The position numbers were made by a program, and so were the translations under genes. The notes beneath the pieces are model-generated. The model had not been told where the DNA came from, searched no databases, and was given only the letters and a program-made list of their open reading frames with translations. Shown here in pieces: positions 9,336 to 18,132 of a DNA stretch of 64,000 nucleotides (position 1 is the first letter of the stretch; every line of letters starts with the position of its first letter). The DNA is from an uncultured Bacteroidia bacterium (GTDB lineage Bacteria; Bacteroidota; Bacteroidia; Bacteroidales; Prolixibacteraceae). The stretch lies in assembly GCA_903927965.1 (NCBI GenBank), contig CAIYPA010000258.1, positions 1 to 64,000 of the forward strand, written 5' to 3'.

Positions 9336-10607
9336 TTAGATAAATGTCCAGGCTGCACGCATGGGTTGATGAATAAGCCTGTTTGCAGCTTCATCGTTGA
9401 TAAACTGCTGTTTATCAGGGTCAAAATTCAAGGTGCGACCCAATCTGACTGCTAGTATCCCCAGGTTTACCAATGTACAGGAACGGTATCCGTTCATCTC
9501 GTTAAGCGCAAATTTCTGGCGTGTCCTTACGGATTCTGAAAAAGTCGTGATCCGTGGTTCCGGATCAGGAAGGGTTTCGATAAACTTGTTCAGATTCGGG
9601 ATATCCGACTCGAATCCCTTAAAGATCTTACCATGGGGCCCTTCAATATAAGCCGCATTCACATCTTTGTTTTCACCGTCGAGGATAATCTTGCAACCGT
9701 CGGCATAGGTGTATTCGACCCTGCGCCAGGTGCCCACAGCATCTTCGTGTTGCTGAGGTGCATCCACCTCTATCTTCACAGGGCTGGTATTGTCTTTACC
9801 CAATAGATATTGTACAGGATCGAGGTAATGTTGGCCCATATCGCCAAGTCCGCCTCCATCATAATCCCAATATCCACGGAATTTGGAATGGACGCGTTCC
9901 ACATTATAAGGACGGTACGGTGCAGGTCCCAACCAAAAATCGTAATCCAGCTCATCAGGAACCGGCATTGGTTGAAGATTGGTCTCGCCCCTCCAGTAGA
10001 ATTTCCAATCGAAACCTGTAATTCCACTAACTGTTACTTTCAATGGCCATCCAAGAATCCCACTTTCAATTACTTTTTTCAATGGCTTGACCTCTGTTCC
10101 AAGGCCATAGAAATTATCCTTAAACCTGAACCAGGTGTTCAACCTGAACATTCGGCCATGTTTGTTCACCTCTTCAACAACTTTCATCCCCTCCCCTATT
10201 GTGCGCGTCATCGGTTTTTCGCACCAGATGTCTTTACCTGCCCTTGCTGCTTCGATGGCCATCAAACCATGCCAGTGTGGAGGTGTCGCAATGTGGACAA
10301 CATCAATATCAGGCTGTAGCAAAAGTTCCCGGTAGTCGTGGTAAGTCTTAACCGAGTTACTAATCAGTGATTGAGCCAATTGCATGTGTTTTTTATCAAC
10401 ATCGCACACGGCAATCACTTTTGTCCCTTCATAAGGGATATGCCCGCGACCCATGCCGCCAGTACCAATAATCGCCTTTGTAAGTTGGTCACTTGGAGCG
10501 GTAAAGCCCGGTCCTCCCAATACATGGCGTGGGATAATCATCATCCCCGCAGCCAAAGCTGCCGAAGACTTAAGGAAATCTCTTCGATTTGCCGATTTCT
10601 TTTCCAT
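9336..10607 (-). CDS. Tat-exported Gfo/Idh/MocA-family oxidoreductase
   Basis: A 423-aa protein with a twin-arginine signal (ANRRDFLKSSAALAAGMM). A Rossmann domain follows (AIIGTGGMGRGH, then VCDVD), then the family's IATPPHWH and W.EKPMTR segments, with catalytic-type EKP at about residue 133, and a C-terminal alpha/beta domain. It probably oxidises or reduces a sugar ring (for example at C3) with a bound nicotinamide cofactor in the periplasm. The adjoining DUF1080 protein is the expected partner for cleaving 3-keto-glycosides. The substrate cannot be read from the sequence. Confidence 0.88.
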   Translation of the reverse strand: MEKKSANRRDFLKSSAALAAGMMIIPRHVLGGPGFTAPSDQLTKAIIGTGGMGRGHIPYEGTKVIAVCDVDKKHMQLAQSLISNSVKTYHDYRELLLQPDIDVVHIATPPHWHGLMAIEAARAGKDIWCEKPMTRTIGEGMKVVEEVNKHGRMFRLNTWFRFKDNFYGLGTEVKPLKKVIESGILGWPLKVTVSGITGFDWKFYWRGETNLQPMPVPDELDYDFWLGPAPYRPYNVERVHSKFRGYWDYDGGGLGDMGQHYLDPVQYLLGKDNTSPVKIEVDAPQQHEDAVGTWRRVEYTYADGCKIILDGENKDVNAAYIEGPHGKIFKGFESDIPNLNKFIETLPDPEPRITTFSESVRTRQKFALNEMNGYRSCTLVNLGILAVRLGRTLNFDPDKQQFINDEAANRLIHQPMRAAWTFI

Positions 10608-10878
10608 ATTGTTTAATTATGATGTGTTAAAAAGTCTATTACAATCAAGCAAAAATAAGGTTTACTGCGATATAGTCCACAAAATTCCGAAAGTATTTTA
10701 TGGGAAAGGAGATTTTTTGGATGAAATGGGTTTCCAACACCATTTGTTACTGAATGTTTTCTTTCATTGATATTTGATCATGGACAGGATCCTTATAAAT
10801 TGCTTTCGGAAAGTGCCTTGATTTTGTAAAACAAAATGGTTGGCACTCATTTGATCATGACGATCTACCTTAAGAAGC

Positions 10879-11067
10879 TGTCATTGCGAATCAAACGTCA
10901 GTATATTAAATGGTTAGCAGTTGTATGTGTTTGATGCGGCAATCCCACAATTTGAAGCACAGTCGGGAACAGTGTTTTTGGTACAATGCTTCCTAGGATG
11001 GGATTGCTTTGTCGTGCAGAGAATTGCCTTTCAAATTTAGTTCCGTTCCGCACTCCGCGCAATGACA
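10879..11067. repeat. MITE-like dispersed element with 10-bp perfect terminal inverted repeats
   Basis: The 189-bp segment begins TGTCATTGCG and ends CGCAATGACA, an exact 10-bp inverted pair. Inside, GGCAATCCCA and TGGGATTGCT form a second inverted pair. This layout resembles small non-coding elements scattered through many bacterial genomes. It occupies much of the 714-bp gene-free stretch 10608-11321; the rest of that stretch shows nothing convincing, and the 83-aa ORF at 11062 looks like chance. Confidence 0.6.
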
Positions 11068-11321
11068 GGTCATGAGATAGAAATTACTGAAATGTTGTTT
11101 GTGATCTTCATCCAAAATTTGAAATTTTGTGGCGCAATCCAAAATTTCGGAAGCGTTTCAAAATCCACCTATGATCAATTCCATTCAAGGGATACATTTC
11201 AAACTGAGATATTTGGGTTTGGCATTTGCTGTACATCGCGAACTCATGTTACAATTACCAGTTTTATCTTAAATCCAGAAAATGTCGACAAAGCTTATCT
11301 GGAAATTGAATAACGATCCGA

Positions 11322-12557
11322 TCACTTTTCCCCAATACAAAACAAATGTTTAGTTCCCCTGATATAGATCCTTCCATTGCTGATGGCAGGTGAGGCGAAC
11401 ATCGTTTCACCAATGTCGTTTTTGGAAACGGCTTCAAATGCAGGTCCAGGTTTGATTACTGTGATAATTCCCTTATCACAAGGCATGTAAAGCAATCCGT
11501 TGATCAGGACTCCTGAAGCATATTGTTTGCCAAGGTTTTCCTTCCAAAGGATCTTTCCGGTCGCAGCTTCGATGCAATGCACTATTCCACTGGTCATTGT
11601 GCTTAATAAATATTCACCAACTGTAACAGGAGAAGGTACATAATAGGCACCCTCGGTTGAACGCCAGGCAATTTTTGTACTTGAAACATCCCCACTTCCG
11701 TCTGGCTTAATTGCCAAAAGGTGGCGTTGTGGCCAGGCACTGCTTACCAATACCAAACCGCTCTTTTCATTGTAAACCGGACTTGAACAAAAATCTTCGG
11801 ATGGCCCGGCTATTGTCCAATATTTCGACCCATCTTCCGGATTGTATGAGGCAATTTCTTTATTCCCCAAAAATATCATTTGCATCTTCCCGGCCAACTC
11901 CCTGAAAATGGGTGTACTAAAACTGTGGGCAGGATTTCCGTGTTTGACTTTCCAAATCGTATGTCCATCAGCTTTACTCAATGCAGCCACAAATGAATCC
12001 CCTTGACTGTCGCCATTGATAATCACTTTGTCTTTATAAATCACTGGTGAACAGCTATATCCATGAGGGCTTGAAAAAGTGCCGGGCTTCTTCAACCAGA
12101 TTTGTTTTCCTGAAAAGTCATAGGCTGCCACGACCACCGAATCACCGTTCAGGAAAGAAACATAAACAGCCGAACCGTCTGTTGCCGGTGTACCAGATGC
12201 GAAGCTGTTGTCGTTGTGCTTCTGTTCAAATGGAGTCTTAAGGACGGTGACTTGCCACAACAAGTTGCCAGTCTTTACATCGTAGCAAAGGAGCAGTTTT
12301 TCCTGTGTTTCTTGTAAAGCAGTAACGGTGAAGAGTTTGTTTTCCCAAACAATTGGCGAAGCGTAACCGGACCCCGGAATTTCTGTTTTCCAGATCATGT
12401 TTGTCGTTGCATCCCATTTTATTGGCAAGTTGGTTTCATTGGAAGTACCATCACCATTTGGGCCACGGAACTTTGGCCAGTTTTCTGCCCACAAAACGTT
12501 CGATACTAACAACAACATGATAATGAAAAACGCACCTATAATCCTAAAACTCTTCAT
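11322..12557 (-). CDS. Exported PQQ-binding-like beta-propeller protein
   Basis: A 411-aa protein with a signal peptide (cleavage near VLWA-EN). It shows repeated beta-propeller blades of the PQQ/BamB kind, with tryptophan-docking-like strands: NLLWQVTVL, KQIWLKKPG, HTIWKVKHG and KILWKENLG. It begins WPKFRGPNGDG, a common start of this exported family in Bacteroidota and Planctomycetes. Members are often annotated as quinoprotein-like, but no cofactor-binding or catalytic residues can be assigned, so the function remains open. It is probably periplasmic or surface located and is monocistronic, with large gaps on both sides. Confidence 0.8.
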   Translation of the reverse strand: MKSFRIIGAFFIIMLLLVSNVLWAENWPKFRGPNGDGTSNETNLPIKWDATTNMIWKTEIPGSGYASPIVWENKLFTVTALQETQEKLLLCYDVKTGNLLWQVTVLKTPFEQKHNDNSFASGTPATDGSAVYVSFLNGDSVVVAAYDFSGKQIWLKKPGTFSSPHGYSCSPVIYKDKVIINGDSQGDSFVAALSKADGHTIWKVKHGNPAHSFSTPIFRELAGKMQMIFLGNKEIASYNPEDGSKYWTIAGPSEDFCSSPVYNEKSGLVLVSSAWPQRHLLAIKPDGSGDVSSTKIAWRSTEGAYYVPSPVTVGEYLLSTMTSGIVHCIEAATGKILWKENLGKQYASGVLINGLLYMPCDKGIITVIKPGPAFEAVSKNDIGETMFASPAISNGRIYIRGTKHLFCIGEK

Positions 12558-12737
12558 CGCAGCAATATTTATTTCTTATAACACTTGTCACAAAAGAAAG
12601 GAATAAAAACAGAAAAACAAAATAACTTAAAACTCTGTAAGAGTTCCCCATAAATAACCTTCGGTTTCAACCGGAGGAAAGTCCGAAAGGAAAACTCTCA
12701 ACACAAATCTAAGTAGATGATGCCCTTTTGTTATCCG

Positions 12738-15200
12738 CTATCTGAACCTAAAATTCTTTGCTGAAAAAGCAGCACTAAGTTTCAACATTGCTTCGCTTTT
12801 TACATTGTCGGCATTGGAAATAGTACTCCATATACGGACTGTCAACAAACAGGCAACAGATGTCACCTTTGTATATAAAATCACAGGTGGTTTTGTCACT
12901 ATTACATTCTCAATACCATCGAGTGTATTGTTGATCACCTCGTTGATCACATTGGCATCCAGCTCATTCCCTGATATCGTAAAGGTGAGGATCACCCTTT
13001 TTTCGTTGTTCGTAAAAGTCCAGTTGACAATGTTCGACGAGAGGATGCTTCCGTTCGGAATAATGACGTCCGCTCCATCAGAAGTGGTCAGGGTACTGGC
13101 ACGAAGTCCAATCTCTTTTACTTTCCCGGCCTGACCGGTCACCTCGATCTCATCGCCAATCTGCAACGTACCATCGAAAATAAGGATAATCCCCGACACA
13201 ACATTGTTTACGATGTGTTGTAATCCCATACCGATACCTACGCCCAAAGCCCCAAGCAAAAAGGTGAGCTTGTCAATTGGTAATCCAGAAGCCGCAATCG
13301 CCAGTAAATAACCTCCAATCAGTACGACCAAACGTGAAATCAGCAACCGTGAGTGCTGCCCTTTTGAGGTTTTGGTCGTCACAACTTCTTCGGACTCCGA
13401 ATCTCCAAAAATAAAGTTGACCATTCGTTGCAGAAGATGCGCAATCCAGATGATCACGATAAACAACAATACACTTAGCCATTGAAAAGTAATACTGCCA
13501 ATTGTTCTGGTACTTGTCAACGAAACCATTACATAATTGCTGATCGAATGGAAAAGATTTAAATTCGAAGTAACCATGATCAACCAAACCAACAAGGCAA
13601 TAAAAATCAAGGGCTGTTTGATTTTTTGAATTTTGGCATCAACATCAAATGGTTGGTTGTTCCCTCTTTTTAAACGGCTCACCTGCAATTGAACCAGGTA
13701 AATTTCGGCAATGACATCAATAAAAATGGTCAGAATGATAGCCTGAGTCACGGCATATATACTTGCAATCCCGACGATCCCCGATAAAGAGAACCTGCCA
13801 AAAAGGTTCAGAATGATTGCAAAACCTGCCAAGATACTACCAACCAACGAAGCCCATCTAAGAAAACGGTAATAAGGAATCTGTTTTTGAAGCGACATGT
13901 AGAACCGGACACTAAAAAACAAAATGCCGGAATGTAGGGCCAACAGCAGCAACCGTTCAACAAATGTCGGCTCTATTAAAAAATAGGCAACCACAACAAC
14001 TACAAAAAACGTTACCAGGGCAATCCAGTTAAGGAAAAAATTTCGGGAATTGCTGGTCATTAAAATCAAAGTGGTTACAATCAACAAAATAAGGTGTACA
14101 ATTGAAATATAGGAAGTTGGTGCATAGCCATCGAAGAAGGGCATCGTGCAAAATAAAATAAGTATTAGAGAGAGGACTGGTCTTTTATTCAGGTATTCAA
14201 GATTTAGATACTTATATGTATCCTGCTGAATTACAATCATTCTTAGCAGTTTCCGTTGAAGGAACAGCCAGATAAAAAGGAGGATTCCCAAAATTATCAG
14301 AAACAGTTTGCCCATCGATACCTGGTTCACGAAATATCCGATAGCATTCAGTTCGCTTATTACAATTGTTGAGGATAATTTGGACGTTGTCCCGGTTGGG
14401 ATCACCACAGTTTGCTTTCCCCATAGTGGGACAACTTCTTGTCCGAAGAGATTGGATGCTGCCTTGTCCATCTTCCTATCGAGGCTGTTCAATGTGGTGG
14501 ATAAATTGACAGAATTATCTGATAATCTGACTTTTAAAGCGTTTAAACTGTCAACATTTGCACGGGTTGTGCTATCGGTCCTCAGGTATTTCTTCTCCAA
14601 CCTGACCAGCTGCTGATCAAAAGTGGTCCTTAACTTCTTATCGGAGTATAACTTACGAAAGATGGAATCCGAAAGGGCCAACTTCAGGTTTTTCTTGGCT
14701 TGAAAAACGGTTTGGTACAACTTGTCAACCTGAGCCTGAATCTGGTTGGTTTCATCATACAGCCGTGCAGAATAACTCTGGTAAAGGTATAGGTTTTTGA
14801 TATTGATCACAGTATTTCGACCCTTTACATTTTGACGGATCCGTTGGACGTCTTCTGTCATTGTACCAATCCTTCTCCCCATTCTCACCACATCAAAACC
14901 CAGTTTGGCACTGTCGCTGATTGTATTCAGGTTGTCGTTTACCCGTTCGATGCTCAGGGTATAATCGCTCATTGTTAGTGAATCGACCGAAAGGATAAAT
15001 TTGTTTCGCAGTTTACCTTTTGCATCATCCGGGACCATCATTTTCAGGTAGTTTGCCCAGAAAGCTTCCGATGCTTTTTTCGCACTATCTGTCAAAACAG
15101 GTTTTATATCCGAAGTTTGTGAACCCTGCCTTTGATTGGATTGGGCAAAAACGCCAATACTCAACAGCAGAAGGCTGAAAGTAAAGATCAATTGTTTCAT
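12738..15200 (-). CDS. MscS-family mechanosensitive ion channel with extended N-terminal region
   Basis: About 820 aa when started at MKQLIFTFSLL, which places a signal peptide (cleavage after GVFAQ) at the N-terminus; the ORF-track start adds eight residues without reason. A periplasmic helical/coiled-coil region (about 25-300) is followed by about ten membrane segments and the conserved MscS pore/beta domain: LGALGVGIGMGLQHIVNNVVSG, FDGTLQIGDEIEV and VIIPNGSILSSNIVNWT. It should open on membrane tension and release solutes during osmotic down-shock. Its size is that of the MscK/YbiO-like class rather than small MscS. Confidence 0.88.
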   Translation of the reverse strand: MKQLIFTFSLLLLSIGVFAQSNQRQGSQTSDIKPVLTDSAKKASEAFWANYLKMMVPDDAKGKLRNKFILSVDSLTMSDYTLSIERVNDNLNTISDSAKLGFDVVRMGRRIGTMTEDVQRIRQNVKGRNTVINIKNLYLYQSYSARLYDETNQIQAQVDKLYQTVFQAKKNLKLALSDSIFRKLYSDKKLRTTFDQQLVRLEKKYLRTDSTTRANVDSLNALKVRLSDNSVNLSTTLNSLDRKMDKAASNLFGQEVVPLWGKQTVVIPTGTTSKLSSTIVISELNAIGYFVNQVSMGKLFLIILGILLFIWLFLQRKLLRMIVIQQDTYKYLNLEYLNKRPVLSLILILFCTMPFFDGYAPTSYISIVHLILLIVTTLILMTSNSRNFFLNWIALVTFFVVVVVAYFLIEPTFVERLLLLALHSGILFFSVRFYMSLQKQIPYYRFLRWASLVGSILAGFAIILNLFGRFSLSGIVGIASIYAVTQAIILTIFIDVIAEIYLVQLQVSRLKRGNNQPFDVDAKIQKIKQPLIFIALLVWLIMVTSNLNLFHSISNYVMVSLTSTRTIGSITFQWLSVLLFIVIIWIAHLLQRMVNFIFGDSESEEVVTTKTSKGQHSRLLISRLVVLIGGYLLAIAASGLPIDKLTFLLGALGVGIGMGLQHIVNNVVSGIILIFDGTLQIGDEIEVTGQAGKVKEIGLRASTLTTSDGADVIIPNGSILSSNIVNWTFTNNEKRVILTFTISGNELDANVINEVINNTLDGIENVIVTKPPVILYTKVTSVACLLTVRIWSTISNADNVKSEAMLKLSAAFSAKNFRFR

Positions 15201-15385
15201 GGAAGTGATGCTTAAATAACTCATTGAATGTCCTTAAATCTTGGATCCAACAGAATATGGAGAACTTTTTTATATCCGCCGAAGATAAAGACTTTTATAA
15301 AAAGAATGATGATGATGAGAAAATATAATAAAAAATATGGATGCTTCCTTTGAAAATCAATCTTACCATTACTTTATTGAACCGA

Positions 15386-16033
15386 TCATCCAACCGACCA
15401 TTCCATATAAAATTGGTCAAGGAACCGGACCATAAACTCGTGCCTTTGTTCTGCTATTTTTCTCCCTGTGGGGGTCTGCATCCGGTCTTTCAGAAGCAAC
15501 AATTTCTCATAGAAATGATTGACTGTGGTTCCAATACTCTTTTTGTAATGGTCAAAATCGGTATGCAGAACAGGTTGTATTTCAGGATCATAAATCTTCC
15601 GCCCACGACTACCACCATAGGCAAATGCCCTGGCAATTCCAATGGCTCCTATGGCATCGAGCCTGTCGGCATCCTGTAGAACCTTACATTCAAGGTCGTT
15701 GGTTTCTGTACCGACACCTGCCCCTTGAAAACTGACCCCCTCTATGATGGAACAAACCCTGTTAATTATATCCTCTTTAATATCAAGGCTTTGCAACCAT
15801 AGTTTTGCTTTGGGCTGTCCACCCTCATTTTCAGAAAGTTTCCAGTCGTCAATATCGTGCAACATGGCTGACAGTTCCACCAGAAACAAATCTGCACCTT
15901 CCGATTTTGCAATTTTCAATGCCATTCCCCTTACCCGTTGGATATGCCACCAGTCGTGCCCCGATGGATCGCTTTCGAGGAGCGATTTCACAAAATCTTC
16001 AGTTTTAGACAATACCAGTACTTTTTCCATCAA
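15386..16033 (-). CDS. HD-domain phosphohydrolase
   Basis: A 215-aa cytoplasmic protein with a full HD motif series: HDWWHIQRV, then AMLHDIDDWK, with later LQDADRLDAIGAIGIARAFAYGG. It resembles the YedJ/YpgQ-type HD proteins of about 215 aa that act as metal-dependent phosphohydrolases on nucleotides; the substrate is not certain. Two Met codons at the start are equally possible. It begins only 3 bp after the DUF5618 gene, so the two are probably co-transcribed. Confidence 0.83.
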   Translation of the reverse strand: MMEKVLVLSKTEDFVKSLLESDPSGHDWWHIQRVRGMALKIAKSEGADLFLVELSAMLHDIDDWKLSENEGGQPKAKLWLQSLDIKEDIINRVCSIIEGVSFQGAGVGTETNDLECKVLQDADRLDAIGAIGIARAFAYGGSRGRKIYDPEIQPVLHTDFDHYKKSIGTTVNHFYEKLLLLKDRMQTPTGRKIAEQRHEFMVRFLDQFYMEWSVG

Positions 16034-16036
16034 TTC

Positions 16037-16447
16037 TCAGTTCGGTTTTATTTTTTCTATAATAGTATAGGCCACTTTAAATCCCTCCTGAATGATCGAA
16101 ACATTCTTTTCTCCTTCATAATATCCGGCCAAATGAAGTATCTCGTAAATTGTCTTAAAATAATTCAACAGTTTTTTGTCAAGTTCTGTAAGGGCCTTTT
16201 CGTAATACTGCTTGTCTTTTCTGTGCCCTTTCTTTACAGGTAGAACTTCCTTTAAGATTAAATAACAGTCCAATGCTTTAAGAACTCCATTATAGGCAGT
16301 TCCACAGGCTGTTTTAACATATTTATCATCATTATAATAGTCATCCTCTTTGCCTGCAGATTTTAATGTAGCTTTGGCGTTGTCCATATAACGAATAGCT
16401 TCGCTATAATATTTTATTTTCAATTGATTTTGCTCATCCAATCCCAT
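16037..16447 (-). CDS. DUF5618-family small helical protein (HEPN-like)
   Basis: About 136 aa starting at MGLDEQNQLK; the upstream track start (MYIIKFKV) is less natural. The sequence is mostly helical, with DDKYVKTACGTAYNGVLKALD and KKLLNYFKTIYEILHLAGYYEG, which I recall as the Bacteroidota DUF5618 family with a HEPN-like four-helix look. No catalytic RxxxxH of HEPN RNases is apparent. Function unknown. It immediately precedes the HD hydrolase in one transcription unit. Confidence 0.6.
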   Translation of the reverse strand: MGLDEQNQLKIKYYSEAIRYMDNAKATLKSAGKEDDYYNDDKYVKTACGTAYNGVLKALDCYLILKEVLPVKKGHRKDKQYYEKALTELDKKLLNYFKTIYEILHLAGYYEGEKNVSIIQEGFKVAYTIIEKIKPN

Positions 16448-16564
16448 AACTTTAAATTTTATGATGTACAAATATACAAAATGTTAACTTCAAAAGGAAT
16501 CAAAATTCTTTTGGTTTCAAGTGTTGATCAATTTTTCCTTAGCTTTGTACGTTAATTATAAACA

Positions 16565-18076
16565 ATGATCCACAAAAAATACAAAACCAACTGGTCGCAG
16601 CAAGTAGTCGTCAAGCAGGAAATCGACAAATACCTGGTTGATGGTAAAGATTTTATTGATGAAGGAATGATCTTTCATCAACTCAAAAATGCACAAAATC
16701 CTGATCCACAATTGATCAGGGACATCCTTCAGAAATCGCTTTCGATCAATATACTGACACCAGAGGAAACTGCAACGCTGTTGAATGTCACCTCACCCGA
16801 TCTTTGGGACGAGATCAATCATACAGCCCTTGAAGTTAAAAAGAAGGTTTACGATAACAGGATCGTCTTCTTTGCACCTCTTTACTGCTCCAACCTCTGT
16901 GTCAACAATTGTGCCTATTGCGGTTTCAGGGAAGCCAACCATCACGAAGTCAGGAGGATATTAACCGAAGAGGAAATCAGGCGCGAAACATCCTCGGTTT
17001 TGAACGAAGGGCATAAGCGGTTGATCCTTGTTTTCGGCGAACATGAGAAATCGGATATTGATTATATGGTTTCAGCTGTAAAAGCTGTTTATAGTGTGGA
17101 GGAGAAAGCCCCTATTTCTGGCCATCCTTCATCAATAAGGCGTGTGAACATCAACGCTGCCCCAATGGAAACGGCCAAGCTGAAACTGCTTAAAGAGGCA
17201 GGTATTGGCACATATCAGGTTTTTCAGGAGACCTACCATCATGAAACTTATCAGCGCGTACATCCAACCAACACTTTGAAAGGCGATTACCAATGGCGGC
17301 TTTATGCGCTGCACCGCGCCATTGATGCCGGCCTCGATGATGTGGCCATTGGTGCCCTATTTGGACTTTATGATTGGCGGTTTGAAGTGATGGGATTGTT
17401 ATATCATGCAATCGACCTGGAAAGACAGTTCGGTATCGGGCCGCATACCATCTCTTTTCCACGTATGACCCCAGCTTTGGGGTCTGAACTAAGTAATGAA
17501 TCGCCTTTCCGCGTTTCAGACACCGATTTCAAAAAATTAGTTGCAGTCCTTCGTCTTTCTGTTCCGAAAGCCGGGATGATCGTCACTGCACGCGAGAAGG
17601 CCGATATAAAAAAGGAAGTGCTCCAATTGGGCTGTACACAGACCGATGCTTCAACCCGCATTGGGATAGGTGCTTACAGCGACCAGAAATCGGAAATCAA
17701 CCTGGGCAACAAACAATTTACGATTGGCGATCCGCGCGACCTCGACGATGTTACCCGGGAAGTCGCCCAACTTGGGTATATCTCTTCATTTTGCACCGCA
17801 GGTTACCGTTGCGGGCGGACCGGCGAAACAATCATGGGGATGCTGGGGAATTGTGTGGAAGGGAAATTCTGCAAATTGAATGCTGTCCTCACCTTCAGGG
17901 AATATTTGAGCGATTACGCCTCCGAAGCTACGCGTGAGATTGGCGAGCCTTTGATCTTAAAAGAGATACAGGAAATTGAGTCGATGGATTATTTTCGCAA
18001 TAAACCACATCTTTTGGAAAAATTTCGTAACGATTATCGTGATACATTGAATGGCAAAAGGGATCTGTATCTTTAA
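16565..18076 (+). CDS. hydG: HydG-like radical SAM enzyme ([FeFe]-hydrogenase H-cluster maturase family)
   Basis: A 503-aa protein with the radical SAM cluster motif CX3CX2C at C112-C116-C119 (CVNNCAYC) and the tyrosine-lyase (ThiH/HydG) barrel features. HydG splits tyrosine to give CO and cyanide for the hydrogenase H-cluster. The C-terminal auxiliary cluster motif of HydG is CX2CX22C. Here it reads C410-T-A-G413-Y-R-C416...C436: the second cysteine position is Gly and a Cys sits three residues later. No hydE, hydF or hydrogenase gene is in the window. A -7-like TAGCTTTG lies at 16540. The gene may be true HydG or a divergent HydG-like enzyme with another product. Confidence 0.8.
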   Translation: MIHKKYKTNWSQQVVVKQEIDKYLVDGKDFIDEGMIFHQLKNAQNPDPQLIRDILQKSLSINILTPEETATLLNVTSPDLWDEINHTALEVKKKVYDNRIVFFAPLYCSNLCVNNCAYCGFREANHHEVRRILTEEEIRRETSSVLNEGHKRLILVFGEHEKSDIDYMVSAVKAVYSVEEKAPISGHPSSIRRVNINAAPMETAKLKLLKEAGIGTYQVFQETYHHETYQRVHPTNTLKGDYQWRLYALHRAIDAGLDDVAIGALFGLYDWRFEVMGLLYHAIDLERQFGIGPHTISFPRMTPALGSELSNESPFRVSDTDFKKLVAVLRLSVPKAGMIVTAREKADIKKEVLQLGCTQTDASTRIGIGAYSDQKSEINLGNKQFTIGDPRDLDDVTREVAQLGYISSFCTAGYRCGRTGETIMGMLGNCVEGKFCKLNAVLTFREYLSDYASEATREIGEPLILKEIQEIESMDYFRNKPHLLEKFRNDYRDTLNGKRDLYL

Positions 18077-18108
18077 GAATTAAGAATTAAGAATTAAGAA
18101 TTAAGAAT
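18074..18108. repeat. 7-bp tandem repeat (TAAGAAT, five copies)
   Basis: Five exact copies of a 7-bp unit begin at the hydG stop codon itself (TAA at 18074-18076) and fill most of the 56-bp gap to the GH97 gene. Confidence 0.9.
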
Positions 18109-18132
18109 TATTAAAATAATTACTATAACTAT

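Noticed and set aside
11062-11313. 83-aa plus-strand ORF in the gap before the PQQ-propeller gene
   Set aside because: It begins at the edge of the MITE-like element, has no recognisable features, and lies in a non-coding-looking stretch.
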